Of a stretch of DNA of 64,000 nucleotides, positions 1 through 12,004 are shown piece after piece. Each line of letters opens with the position of its first letter. The first letter of the stretch is position 1. Origin of the DNA: Cyathus striatus. Lineage: Eukaryota; Basidiomycota; Agaricomycetes; Agaricales; Nidulariaceae. The translations under genes were made by a program, and so were the position numbers. The notes below the pieces were generated by a model. The model saw nothing but the letters and a program-made list of their open reading frames with translations, made no database searches and was not told the origin of the DNA. The stretch spans positions 3,906,001-3,970,000 of the forward strand of contig JAOVFP010000012.1 in NCBI GenBank assembly GCA_025738555.1. Direction: 5' to 3'.

Positions 1-1375
1 AAAGGGCAGAGCTGGCGGTTATGTCGGTCGCCATGTGCAAGATAGCACTTCGCTAGTTGAAGAGTTTTCGTGTTTGAGTGAGGGAAATACGGTAAGGGCG
101 GCTTTGGAGTTTGGGATTGCGGCGTGGAAGTGGTTTGGGGGTATATGGAGAAATGTGGTCTATGGACAGAGGGGGTTAGTAAGGCTGGAGCGAAGAGATG
201 GGAACAAGAGGACGAAAGAAGTAAAGGGAAAGATATGAGCTGTAGAGGTAGATCACTCTATAACGGTCAGGGAAATAGCATTAATGCAGGGACTGAGATA
301 AACGTTGCCCAACAGACCGCCGGGGCCAGCGACCAGCCTATTACCCAATGAAGTCTGCAAGGTTCCGAGCCTATCTCACACGAACAGAGAACAACGAACT
401 ATTGTGTAGACTACCGCAGTCCATATCTCGACGATACATAGCAGCTCTTCGTCTCGCTTAGGCGCTATAAAGGGCGGTAATACGCCTAGTTCATCTTTCC
501 CCTTAGTAAAGCGCATAACGTTCATCACAACCACCGATTGTTTGAACGAGTTCCTCTAATACTATGAGGAACGTCGAAAAGAGGGGGCATGAGGACAAGA
601 GCGCATCCCTCGCAATGCACCCAACGGCGCCCACACAACGTCTACACCACGACAAAGCACCCGAACAATGACTTTAAATGCAGCTATGGGAAGGTAGGAG
701 CATCGAGCACAACAACTGTGGGTGCTAGAGCTCACAGCCGTGAGCCACATGTAACAGTGATCAGGGCGTGTTCCCAAGTAAACGCCGTCGACATATGATA
801 AAATGCGTGCAGTAGCGATCAGACCACCCAGCTGGGTGTCAAGCGCTACAGCATCCCACGGCAACGTTGACAAAAGATAAGAACAAAAAACTGCAAAATC
901 GTCGCGAGAATAACAGTTAAAGGAGGCTTGGTGGAGAATCGGAAAAGGTAGAAATCGCCCTGATCAATGAAGGCTGCGAAACACGGGCTCGATAGAGACG
1001 CAAACCAGGTCTCTATGGACCGCACTTGCAAAGCCACAAAGAGGAAAGAGACTACATGACAGTACACATCTTCCATACGATGCCACAGACAACAGTCTAG
1101 GGCGAAGATCCCTGCTGCAGTAGACTTTCCCGGTAGCACACGCAAAATGCTGCCAGAATGGCTAAGCCCATCGGTAAGGGGCCACAAATAGCACACCACG
1201 CTGCCAGCGTGCTTGGCTTAGAAGAAATGAAGGTCATCGCCCGCGGAAAAACAACGTATCGCGGAGTAGATGAACCACCCAACCTTCCACTACCGCCATT
1301 ACCCCACTGACGATGCTAACAAAGAGAATGGAGGACTCGCAACTCACTGATAGCCTTAGAATACAGCCCCCCCCC
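1..1375. other. No recognisable gene
   Basis: Only short overlapping open frames occur here and none resembles a family I know. A minus-strand stretch at about 846-1282 has hydrophobic runs that could be remains of a membrane protein, but it is interrupted and I do not assign it. A C homopolymer tract lies near 1368-1378. Confidence 0.4.
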
Positions 1376-1760
1376 CCGCACCTCCGAGCCATGAATCGTT
1401 TCCCCACTCCTTGATCAGATCGGCCTGCTTTGCCTTATGTTCCGCTTTCTGCAGCTGCTCAAAGTTCCATTCGTCAACTGATGCAGTGTAGGATTCGAAA
1501 GGACCTACGCAATGAAAGCAAGAAATCAGGAAGTCAATCCAAAGAGTAGAAAAAGACCGATATCACTCACCTTCTCCATTCTCGGTTCGTTAGAATCATC
1601 GAGAATATCAGGAAGAGCCTGAGAAGCACTATATCTCTTCGTGATGACAGCCCGCAATGTCCCTCTACTGGGCATGTCCTGGGTCTCCGGGTCTTGAGCA
1701 AGTACAAGGCGTATAAGCTGGAGGTTGTGTCGTCGACGTGGACGGGATGCACGAGTTATT
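1376..1760 (-). pseudogene. Minus-strand gene relic, two exon-like blocks, unknown product
   Basis: Two blocks on the minus strand look protein-coding. The upstream block (about 1570-1755) reads QLIRLVLAQDPETQDMPSRG and onward, ending at a good GTGAGT donor. The downstream block (about 1380-1510) contains WNFEQLQKAEHKAKQADLIK followed by an acidic/Gly-rich end. A TAG acceptor lies between them, but joining the blocks at the visible sites shifts the frame by one, so the gene is either mis-spliced in my reading or broken. I do not recognise the family. Nothing upstream supplies a convincing start codon, so this is best taken as a 3' remnant. Confidence 0.3.
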
Positions 1761-2495
1761 GCATATAAGATGTAGAGTCATGTCACATAGTCTTACAATG
1801 GGTGTCGACAGCTTTGAGGCTGAGTGTGGTTGGGAGTGATCGAGCTACATGCACGACATGGCGAGAGAAGCCAGAGAGAAGCGCTGCCAAGAGCGCGGAA
1901 CTAGACTTCGATTACGTAACACTCTTCCCTCAAGCTCGTCGGAGACTCGGACCGTCCTGCCAAGCACTCAATGAGACCCCAGCGTCAACAACCAACTAAC
2001 AACTCTCTTTTCTGTACTTACATCTTTCTAAGCCTTTTCACCGAGGCCAAAGGACGCCTAAAAACTACCGCCTAGCAATTGATGCATTATCGTAACCTCC
2101 AACAAAGGAATCCCGCCGCGTAAAATGATACTTACTCTTGTTCAACTCATACCGCCTTATCTTGCTTGCTTTTCTGGTTCCGAGCAAGTTCTGAGCATTA
2201 CAGTGTAGTTTACGATGGTATGGAACTGAATGTAGGTCAACCTCTCAGAATGTTGATATCTGAGTGAACTTCCATATAAATATTGTGTGAGTGCAGGTCG
2301 TCTGGAAGGGAGCTTCTAATCGCCCCAGCAGTTCGTAGTGTCCTTAAGTAAAGTAGTCGTTGATGGGATGGGAGAGCCGAAGTAGCCCTGAGTCCTGATG
2401 GGTCGAGTGACGATTTACTATTTCACGATTTAAATGAATGTATGCAGGTAGGGTGGATATGTTAAATATAATAAAATAAGTGGAATAAGCAAAAA

Positions 2496-2566
2496 AGCTC
2501 AATAGTTCAGCATCTCGTTGGATATATGAGGTGTGAGTTCGAAACTCGATGTTACGGTTCTCATAT
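2496..2566 (+). other. Possible degenerate tRNA-like segment
   Basis: A T-arm-like hairpin (GAGTTCGAAACTC) follows a 5-bp anticodon-like stem (CTCGT/ATGAG) at about the right spacing. The universal U33 is missing and I see no acceptor stem. Treat it as a weak tRNA relic. Confidence 0.2.
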
Positions 2567-3055
2567 ATCGAAGCCCCATAACTTTTTCTTTTCCAATCCT
2601 AATTTAGCCATTGGTTTTTTCATGTTCTATATAAGCAATGTATTTATTAGAGGGTCGAAACGATGTATTTTGTCGGTACATATCGTTCGTGAGCTATGTT
2701 CATTAGCCCAGCAATTTCTTGGGTATAGTACTATGTAGTCAGCGGCGTGCATAGTCTACATGTAATGTATCGTCTACGCAACGATTATCGTGTATGTTCT
2801 GACTAAATGAATGGTGTTCTTCATTCCACAACCCACAATACAGACGCGATAAGTCTCCGATATCGATGCGAATGAATATGATGGGGGTAGGAATGTAACG
2901 TCTTAATTTTACGCCAGCCCGCCTGTTAGTCATGCTCCTGATGTTGGCGTGGTCGACAGTTTTGAGTGGCTCCATATAAGTGCTCATACGATTTAAATCG
3001 CAAAACTAGTGATTGCGCATGGCTGCATATAACATTTTCTGAGAACGAACACAGC

Positions 3056-3150
3056 TCTCTGCCTGGGAGTCGAACCCAGCTTTCACACCGTGCATGATAC
3101 GGCAATTTATATATTACAGGCGAGAGTGCCTACCGATATACCAACAGAGA
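3056..3150 (-). tRNA. tRNA-Asp-like gene or pseudogene with intron (copy 1)
   Basis: Read on the minus strand, this 95-nt segment folds as a cloverleaf: acceptor TCTCTGT pairs with GCAGAGA, followed by a D-arm, an anticodon arm starting CTCGC-CTGTAA, and a T-arm CTGGG-TTCGACT-CCCAG. Its layout matches fungal tRNA-Asp (TCxxxGTTAGTAT..., CGCCTGTC) with about 23 extra nucleotides after position 37, the canonical tRNA intron site. The anticodon reads GTA instead of Asp GTC, and pair 28:42 is mismatched, so it is probably a diverged copy. No run of T on the non-coding flank clearly marks a Pol III terminator. Confidence 0.5.
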
Positions 3151-4138
3151 GTTATTTTGCTAGTAGGATCTGTAGATTTATTTCAACCCTCTACCATCTG
3201 TGAGATATCACTGCGAGCTACGTAGCCGGATGTCTGGTTCTATTAAGCACTGTACCACTGATTATCGATTATCGAGTACAGCTAAATAATCGACTCTACC
3301 CAACATAAATTTCCACCATAACGAAACCTTCCTCGTCTTCTATCCTCACCTTCTCCGTCCGGTGTGGCGGAAGCTTCGCAGTAGTAATTCTAGCATGTGT
3401 GGCACCATTGGGGATGTTGGGCACTGTTACTATTGGTGGGTGTAGATGTGGCTGAGGCAATGCTACATTCCAGGTATATGGACGGTGAAGAGTCGGAAGA
3501 GTTGAGCGGGCCTACGACTATTGACGATTATCAGGATAGAGTAGAGTGCACTCTAACAGTACATCGAGTAAGCTTCACAAAGCTCATCCAGAAACTAGAA
3601 CCAGAAACGATTTCCGCGTAGGCCATATTCCAACATCGTAGGGCAGACGACAGCTCCATAAGTCGCACCTTGGCCAAATACCACATTCGCTCATAAAACC
3701 GACATAGCAAGCACAAAGTCCAACGACAACCATGAACTATAACCACGTTTAACACACCTTCTTAGCCTACCATGACTGCCAAATTAACAAGGATAACCGT
3801 GGGGTACAAAGTCGTAGACAGATGATAGTAACAAATAGCATCCTCAAAACACGCAAATCAATCTGACCAATTCAGACAACAGGATTGCACCACCACACCG
3901 TAGCACCTCCCCAATCGACCACGGCTAAGATAGTGATCCAACGATCCGAGTGTACCCGCACACACGTACTCCAGCCCAGTACAGCCCATTCAATCCCCCT
4001 CGCACAGTGACACACCTCATCCATCCCCAGCCGACACCTCGAACTGAACTATGAAAGAATAAATACTCACCTGCACTATTCAGATTCCGCTTCAAAGAGC
4101 GCATCGAATTAGATAGACATCTTCGAAGGACGGTACTT

Positions 4139-5075
4139 GGACACCTTCTGTGGGTGGGCTGGTTAGTATTTGGTTTGCGTAGGTAGGAAGAGAGGGAATT
4201 GGTATAAGAGAGGTGATGGAGGAAGATCATAGGAGAGAAAGAGGGGAGGAAGCGGAGGAGGGGTAAGGGTGAGAGAGGATGTGGAGGGCAGAATAAGAAT
4301 GGCGGAGGTATATGGGACACCCGAACAAAACGTAAATAACCACTAACCGTCGTGCATTGAGGGGTCGTAGCAGCCAGATATATCGACTTGTGCCTCATGT
4401 TGCGTTTGTACGGTGCCGTGATAACGGTTTGGTACATAGATGTTAAAGGGAGGCTGAACCTCGCTACAGGAGCGTTGCCGGACACCTCACTACGGCTGTA
4501 ATCAGCGTGTTCTGCGGCTTAGATACAGCTGGATTTATGGGACTGTGTGTATATGGGTGGGGAAACGATGGCAGTAGCAATTTGAGAGCGGTTGGAGAGT
4601 CATGTTGCAGCAACCATTCTGGAACCGGGATGAGACACTGGGGATTGGGAGTGTGCGTTGAATTCAAAATTTGTATGTTGATGCGTCGTTTCTGGACGTG
4701 GCCCCGGGTCAGGTGGCTCGTGGTGGCGACTCGCAAAAACTTGGGACATTGGAGCATGTATTGATATGGGTGTATCGGAGGTTGGGGGTGGGGAGTGGTT
4801 GAATAGGCATGGATGGGAAGATATCTTTGGGCCTTATAGGTAACGGATGAGTAGGATGATTTTGGGACACCTTCTGTGGGAAGGCTGGCTAGTATTAGTT
4901 ATGCGAAAGTAGGAAGAGGAGAGCGGGAAGGGTTAAAGGAGAAGGGAAAGAGGGAACTTGGAGGATCGCAGGAGAGAAAGAGGGAGAGGAAACGAAGGAA
5001 GGGTAAGGTAGAGAGGACTAGGAGGGCAGAATAAGAATGGTGGAGGTATGGAGGGACGCTCGAACGAAACGAACA
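4139..5075. repeat. Diverged direct duplication of about 200 bp (4139-4340 and 4863-5070)
   Basis: Both arms begin GGACACCTTCTGTGGG (or GGGACACCTTCTGTGGG) and then share a purine-rich stretch, GCAGAATAAGAATGG and a tail with CGAAC.AAACG. They are about 725 bp apart and differ by substitutions and small indels. Open frames across this stretch on either strand are low-complexity Ser/Pro/Leu and I do not call them genes. It may be a repeated untranslated region or a transposon remnant. Confidence 0.6.
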
Positions 5076-6351
5076 CGACCCACCAGACAAACTCTAGGAC
5101 CCTGCCCTACTACTCTTGTACCACTCCCATCCCACTCTCCCGCACAAATCCAACAACACCAAGGTACCACACAAGGTTCCAAGCAACATCTCCTTGAGCA
5201 GAGTTCAGACTATCCGAGTATGTATTTCAGCCTTCCTCTTCTCGTGTGTTATAGATACGTTTTGTAGTAGATTTCATTGCTTCTGCGGCAGTATTGGGGA
5301 GTTCGGGCGAGCCATTGTTGCTGTAGACGTGGCCGAGGTAGCGCGTTCGGGGTTGGGTGAAAGTACAGAGGAAATGACGAGGTGGGTGGGAAGGAAGACC
5401 TGAAATGGGACGAGCGAAGTGGGCGGGGTTAGAATACGAGGAGCCTCGGTAGGATGAAGAGAGAGGAAAGTGGATCAGTGCGTGGGAAAAACTGCATCGT
5501 TGATACATTGTGCTTTGGAAACGAAGATGACGTAAATGTAGTTGGATGAGGTTGGAAATCGACTCGGAGAAGGGGAGGGCTACCTGCGGTTGACGACCTG
5601 TCAGGCGACGAGAGATTTATCGAAAATAGGAAGATGCTATCTTATCTTTTTGGTTATGAAACTATTCAACAACACATCCACATAGCACCTCAACACACGC
5701 ATCGGAATGGTACACTGGCAGTGGACTCCGTGTTCTCTTCTATTGCTCTTGTCCTCTATGATATGTCACAATTTTTTACGTGGTTTCGAGTCTGTTGTAC
5801 CAGGCTTTATTCCATTATCTGTACTATATACATGTAGCTACCGCTGAGTACAAAAGTTAAATTGATCATACAATAACTACAGAGAACACAGTCCAGTCAA
5901 AAGAAAAGTGTGAAATGTCTCGATCATTAATATGTAGTCAATTGCAATCTAAGAGGTTGTTCTTCGATGAAGATGGAGATAGGACACTAAAGCGAAACGG
6001 TTACCCTGATACACACGCTCATGGATTTGAGCAATACATCTTTGATCATCCTCTATGTTGGTGTTCCGAAATGATGACAAATTTTTAAGTGAGTGCCTTT
6101 GGACCATCTTAGAGAGCCCTTTTAGTTGAAATAATACGGAACATAAAGTTAGAGATGTCATTGTTTACAGGCAGATGGACTTCGCATGGTGCGTGCAGCA
6201 TAATATAGTACTCTATGCATGACAGGCTCGTGTAATAACCGATATACTAACAAAACAGTTTTTGTGTTTGCACAGGATCCTTAGATAGATGTGTATCCTG
6301 GGGTACAATTAACAACATGAACAAAAAAGACCAGCACATTATACGTTAAGC
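5076..6351. other. No recognisable gene
   Basis: Short open frames only. A minus-strand frame at 5227-5508 and a plus-strand frame at 5634-5837 lack any recognisable motif, consistent splice structure or homologue I know. AT-rich from about 5830 on. Confidence 0.4.
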
Positions 6352-6446
6352 TTTCTGTCTGGGAGTCGAACCCAGCTTTCGCGCGGTACATTTGGGCAGT
6401 GGCGTTTTATGACAGGCGGGTGTACTAACCGATGTACTAACAGAGA
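6352..6446 (-). tRNA. tRNA-Asp-like gene or pseudogene with intron (copy 2)
   Basis: This second 95-nt cloverleaf on the minus strand is the same length as the copy at 3056-3150. The acceptor TCTCTGT pairs with ACAGAAA with one mismatch. The D-stem is GTAC/GTAC, the anticodon stem begins CCCGC, the loop is CTGTCA with anticodon GTC (Asp), about 24 nt of putative intron follow, and the T-arm is CTGGG-TTCGACT-CCCAG. Pair 28:42 is mismatched as in copy 1. It is closer to a functional tRNA-Asp than copy 1. Sequence just beyond both copies (TTATTTTGCT and a downstream TACAGCTAA block) is also similar, so a larger segment was duplicated. Confidence 0.55.
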
Positions 6447-7960
6447 CTTATTAACTTATTTTGCTCAAGTCGAGATTAAGTAGATGTTAGATATGAATGT
6501 CAGTCGATGCCATGTTTTACAAGATGACAGTTGAGCGCTGAGCAGCGAACTACTAAAATAGTACAAATTTATTATTACAACATACAGCTAAGCATCGGTA
6601 TAAAAACAACAATATCCATTACCGATACGTTCCTCATCCTCATCCACTCCACCATACGCATTTACCAGACAAAGAATATAATTATAGAGGATGATTTATA
6701 AACAAAGGTTATTGGTATCAGTAATGATCGCTCGGTGGGGAAAAAGGTGCACGGAGATAACGCGTACCATAATCGTGGAAACCGAGCGCCTGGCGCGGCT
6801 CTCTGGGAATAGTCATACGCGCCTCGTGCAGCATTGCGCGTCAGCCTGTGGAACGCATCAGCGGGGACCTAGCATCTACGCGCGCTAGAGTCAGCCTGCC
6901 ATGGGTTGATCGATATGGCAGACACAGGCTGTCTTTTTGATATTGTTTAGTTGTTAGTATTCTTTAAATAGATACAATAGGTAGTGCTATTTACAGTAGA
7001 ATACTGAGCTCGTCCACCGATGCCGATGCGGCCCACCATATCGCGAGCATTGTTCGTCCCCTATCCTCCACCTGTCTGCAACTCACTTACTACAATGGAC
7101 CCGTCGATTTCATGCACGCACGCTGTGCTGTGTATATCATGTGGAAGTTTTGTGAGCTCCACCGTGAGATCTCCATCAGCTCGATATGCACGTCCTCCCA
7201 TCCATGATTCATTGAAGTGGAAGATCGTGGCCATCACGCGGTGTGAAGAACAGTTGGCTCGAATGACCCACGGAAACTGTCAATTCTCGGAATGGCAACG
7301 TCAGCGTGAAACGTCAAAATACAGGGCAAAGTCAAAATCTGTAGGCCCATATAGATGTCGTAATAATTTACAACGTGGTCTCCACACGCCCATGTCGACT
7401 CATGTACTCCAGTTGTACTAGCCCCAATATCCCTAGTATAGTCCAGAGGATTCCCGAAACCGATTCCCACCATGCAGTCACTGCGTTAGTATCAGTGGTG
7501 GGGATTGACAAACATCGGCTTGGTAATATCTGTCGGACAGGTTTCGCGCCATCTTTGAATCATTCTATCTGTCTTACCCCTTAACCCTACATAAGTCTCT
7601 CACATCCGCGTCCATCCGCGTCCTTGTCCAGTATGGTTAGCGCATACTTACTATTTTGACATCAACCATGATGATGGCATGGAAATTGTTTCATAAAGTT
7701 CACCAATGCCTGGGAAAACCACCGTCCTCATTCCTCTTCCCTTCGATCCGTAACATCCCGTACACTCACCGACTCAACTTAGTCCTTCAGTAAAGTCTTT
7801 CTCTGGTCGTGCGGTCAACATACAATTCACTGGACACTATATCACTTTCAGGACCCGGAAATAGGGTCCTCATGTTTGATCAAAATGCCATAACACTTCA
7901 ACTATCTATCGTGGAACGAAATCAGTCTTGCTGTATGTCTCATACTATTATTATACATGT
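6447..7960. other. No recognisable gene
   Basis: Plus-strand frames at 6691-6888 and 7020-7421 are open but carry no family signature that I can see. I find no repeat structure beyond the duplicated sequence next to the tRNA-like copy. Confidence 0.35.
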
Positions 7961-7965
7961 TTGGT

Positions 7966-9238
7966 TATAATCGATTATCAAATCTACTTAGGTGCAGCTC
8001 TTGCTTTATTAATATGGGATTTCATTATTAATATAGAGGATGAATGGAGGTGCATCTGGAGGTACTGATCCTTCACGATTTACATATTCAAAATCTGATG
8101 GGCGCTCGTATTAGCACCTCGCCAGTGGTTATGAATCCAGTTAAATTTGGGTATCTTTATGTGAGATACTTCACCATTGTGTGCCACAGGTAAGTGCTTA
8201 AGCATTCTTCCCGGTATTGCTATCACCGTCAACTTATCTCCCCTTCTATCTTCTGATATGTATCGCCCGTTATAAACATTAAGCATTAATGTCTACTTCA
8301 CAATTAATTCTTTGTCCGCAGTACCCATAAAACCTTCATTGTGCATATTGTGGTTCTCGATTGTCCTATGGTGCTCTTATAGTCTTGTGGTGGTTTTCAA
8401 CATCCTTATGATGCTAAGGGGTGTGTCCAAAGCTGTGATCGAACTTCCAAATGTTGCTGACTGAAATGCTCATAGTTTATGCGCTATACGGAAAAGACAA
8501 AAAAGTTGCCGCAAGCCTTTTTATTCTTCTAATTATCGATGGAGCAATAAGCATTTCTTATGCATTATGCTCTATACCGGCTTTAAATCTCGATGCAACA
8601 TGTAGAGCTCATAGAGGTTTTAAACATATACTTCAATTTACGTATGTACGTATTCTTGTTAAGTATGCCTCAATGTTAACCTCGACTCTATACCTTATAG
8701 GCTGGTGGTTATTATGACTCAATCAACCCTACTCTTCCTTACCATACGCAAACGGAAAATAGTACCCGATCGCTCTCACCCACTCGTTACCTTGGTCGTC
8801 AGAGATTCTGCCTGGATATGGATTCTATTCTGTGGTTAGCATTTCGTTCTCTCTCACATATAATAAAAGTTTATCACAACCTTATCAAGGGATATTTTTG
8901 GCCAACCTGCCTTACTCGAAGATGGCTGCCGTTATTAGAATTGATATATCTTTCATGTGCATATACATCTTGTTGCTTTTCGTCTCTGGTATTTTCATGA
9001 GTTAAATGAAATGTTGCCACTAGGTGGCCTACTGCGATTATGTCTATTGCAGTACGTCATCGTAGCCTCGCCTAATGTATTCCTTTACACTAACCGCTTT
9101 TTCAAGGTATGTAAGATTGTAATCAATATGCAGAAGCTAAAAGTAGAGACCCCCGTCGATGAAAGTGTATATTTGACGTCGCATATATCACTGCCTGACG
9201 AATCTACCAGGATATCACAACGCGAAATTTTTGCATAG
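7966..9238 (+). pseudogene. Decayed DUF6533-type membrane protein
   Basis: Blocks in the right order match the basidiomycete DUF6533 multi-pass membrane family. An N-terminal helix with an acidic motif (YLGAALALLIWDFIINIEDE, 7972-8031) is followed by a Trp/Arg-rich segment with an in-frame TGA. Next is a helix beginning with LIVYALYGKDKK (8451-8600), matching the family's xxxYALYGRxxx motif. Then comes LTR directly followed, after a one-base shift, by DGCRY (about 8911-8930), which restores the family's LxRDGxxYF motif. The C-terminal block (9057-9235) reads RFFKVCKIVINMQKLKV, like the family's RxxxNxR end. Several frameshifts and stops make it a pseudogene. Function of the family is unknown; it is expected in membranes. 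Confidence 0.6.
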
Positions 9239-9337
9239 TTGTGTTTCAGGGTTATATATTCGCTTGCATTAACATATGTCTGAATAAACGTATATAATAT
9301 TTGTTCGTCAACTCAGCCTTAGTGAATGTAGTTGGTA

Positions 9338-9403
9338 CTCGTGAGAAAGCAACCTGGGGTGCCTAGAATCGGGATTTGGAATCCCTAGACCTCATGCCAC
9401 GAG
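9338..9403. other. 66-nt inverted-repeat structure, tRNA-like outline
   Basis: CTCGTGA at the left pairs with the reverse complement of TGCCACGAG at the right over 7 pairs. Inside, GGGATTTGGAATCCC forms a second hairpin. On the minus strand the inner loop would place CCA in the anticodon position, but I cannot find credible D- and T-arms, so I do not call a tRNA. It could be a structured relic. Confidence 0.3.
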
Positions 9404-9540
9404 CCGCGGCCCACGAGGCAGTGAACTACTGACGTAATCAGCCGTTGTCATCATTTCGTCCTGATACGTACTACCTGATTGTCAGACCAGTGGTGTACTT
9501 ATTCCTCTTTCCCACTCTCACCCATCGTCGTTTACTACTC

Positions 9541-11880
9541 ATGTCACAAGTGCCTGTAGTTTTTCTTACTTCTGAGCTCTTTCAAGAGATAGTATGTCAC
9601 CTGGCGAGTCGAATCATATTTTTCAATCAGCTAGTTTCTTAGACTTTAGCACGTACGGCGGTCTTACATCCAAATGATCCAATAGGGGCAGCAAGAAAAT
9701 TCCGTGCACGCACAAAAGTGAGCGTGAGTTGAGCGTGCACGTTCAGGGTCTGAGCGTGATAATGGCGACCCTGAGCGTGAAGTATTGTATATTGAGCGTG
9801 AAGATAATATCTTATAAATTGACATAATTCTGTATTTTACTGTCTTAAAAATGTGTAAATATAACTATCCACGCTCACATTAATAATCGGTTTGAGTGTC
9901 AATACCTATCACGCTCACGCTCAAAATCAATTAAATTGAGCGTGAGCATGAATAATACATATGTATTTTACATTCAAACTCACTCTACAGGAAATATAGC
10001 CATTGTGAGCGTGAATATATATACTAATCTGTATTCATGCTCACGCTCAATTTAATTAAGTTTGAGCATGAGCGTGATATGTAATATCTATCACGCTCAC
10101 TCCTTTGAGTGTCATTTTATGAAGTTGGAGGTGAGCGTGATAGGTACTACAATTCATGCTCGTGCATATCTACCATAACTATTGCATGAGTATTACATTA
10201 ACTGCAACGCATAATTTACTCGAGTTTGAGTATGATCTTGATTAAATCGAGTTTAACCATGACCGTGGTAAGCTATACTATTCACGCTCATGCATGTAAT
10301 TTACATTGAGCGTGAGCATGAATTGGAAAATATTCATACTTAAACTATTATGCCCATGGTCAAACTATAACGAATGTGACTATATATATGTACTACATCT
10401 TTCCAGACTGAAACAAATGTTAAAAATATTTTCATGTACTTAGTTGAATTACTGTATTTTCACGCTCACAGTTCACGCTCACAAATGTTGAGCGTGAAAA
10501 CTAGTGACTTGAGCGTGAAAACCATGACCCTGAGCGTGAAAATCTGACCCTGTGCGTGAAGAAAGATCTTGAGCGTGTGTTGAGCGTGCACGCTCAATCC
10601 ACGCTCACACCTTGAGCGTGAACATGAGCATGCACGCACATGTTTGAGCGTGAAATATAAATATTATTCTTCAACATTTTACTTCATATCTTGATTAAAA
10701 ACCTCACTCACATTCACAATAAGACACAGTCATACAACACTAGTATGTACATTTAATTTATACTCTTTTTGGCTCACAAATAGGCAATTTAGAATTAAAA
10801 TAAATACCTTGAGCATGACACGCTCAATCACGCTCACTTTTGTGCGTGCCCGGAATTTTCTATGTGCCCATCCAATAGATACCTGCATCACTTCCAGTTT
10901 TGCGCCTTGTTTGCAAATCATTCAACGACGCTGTAATCCCACAGATGTTTTCTAATCTTACCATTTGCTTAAAGGAAGAGAAGATCAATGTCCTGTTGGC
11001 TCTGTTGAATGCCATTGCTGACAGGAAACATCCTTGTGTGATTCATGCAAAATTGGTCACCATTTGAGACCATGGTTACTCTTTTAGTCCACCTAGGAAG
11101 GATTCAGTTTTTCAAATGTTTAATCAATATCGCACAAAGGTAAAAAAGTTGCTACCTGTTGTGATAAGCGGCTTCCAAAATGCAACGTCAGTTACGTGAG
11201 TCCATAATAATTTAATATTCGATTGTTCATTTGACAAATTTTCGGCACAAGGTGGACCATTTCGGATAATTCACTCGATTGGAGCACAGACTACGTGGTA
11301 GCCGGAATTATTTCCATGAAATCGCTGAAGGCGCTCAAGCTGAACAAGCAGTCCACAAATCACAGCTGGGACATATGCTTACAGACATTACCATCCCTCA
11401 ATAAGCTTGTGATTCAGTGTTACAAGGGCTTATCGACTTCTGATGGAGAAATCCAAGGGATTCCTGGACTAATTGAAAAGTCTTCAGGATCATTACGATA
11501 CCTCGGACTTCATGTCAGTGTACATGGCGAGCCTCAGTCTTTGGAACCTCTTCTTTCAAGTGTATCGACGTTACAAATCAAGCTCCTCACACTTTCAGGC
11601 TTTTTTGTTCCGCATCACAGCGAAATTATTTCACATTTTCAATCCTTGGTATCTTTATCTCTGACGACGATCATCGGTAAAAGGTTGAAAGACGGTGACT
11701 ACTTCTGGGATGCGTTGAAAGGCGAGAAGATACACCTGAGGGAGATCACGCTAAACGAGCCGAACAATGGCTTCATACAGTATTTAAAATCTTATGCTGG
11801 ACTGAAGAGTCTTGCTATACTTCGTACTCGGGGGTTTGACAAGTGTCAATCAGATAGAATTGCACTTTCAGTTTATGCCT
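9541..11880 (+). pseudogene. F-box/leucine-rich-repeat gene interrupted by a transposon
   Basis: The first exon (9541-9590) encodes MSQVPVVFLTSELFQEI, a typical fungal F-box opening, and stops at a GTATGT donor. After the inserted element (9686-10869) coding resumes with LPVLRLVCKSFNDAVIPQMF, the second half of such F-boxes. A TGA at 11065-11067 breaks the frame, which then continues to an intron at 11196-11251 (GTGAGT..AAG) and a long LRR-like exon (11252 to about 11880) with repeated LxxLxLxxx segments. The 3' end runs into the low-complexity repeat array, so the C-terminus is missing. Such proteins normally bring substrates to SCF ubiquitin ligases. Disabled by the insertion, the stop, a probable frame offset at the insertion and 3' truncation. 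Confidence 0.7.
9677..10878. mobile_element. 1184-bp TIR element (9686-10869) with 9-bp target duplication, Mutator-like MITE/foldback
   Basis: The direct repeat ATCCAATAG occurs at 9677-9685 and 10870-10878. Between them the ends are inverted: the left begins GGGCAGCAAGAAAATTCCG and the right end, reverse complemented, begins GGGCACATAGAAAATTCCG. Similarity continues through GCACGCACAAAAGTGAGCGTGA. A 9-bp target duplication and G-rich termini are typical of Mutator-like elements, and the lack of a transposase makes it non-autonomous. The interior is packed with TGAGCGTGA and its complement TCACGCTCA, roughly thirty copies in both orientations, so the element could fold extensively. It sits inside the F-box gene. 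Confidence 0.85.
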
Positions 11881-12004
11881 TATCCCTCTTACCCCTGTAT
11901 TTGGCCCCCAAATACGACTTTTTTTTCTTTTCCTTTTCCTCTCCTTTCCCTTTTCTATTCAATCAACAATATCATCCCATCAACTTCTCATATTTCTTTT
12001 TCTT

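Noticed and set aside
3925..4485. 186-codon minus-strand open frame
   Set aside because: Overlaps the duplicated purine-rich block, is low complexity and matches no family; the second copy of the block is not open in the same way.
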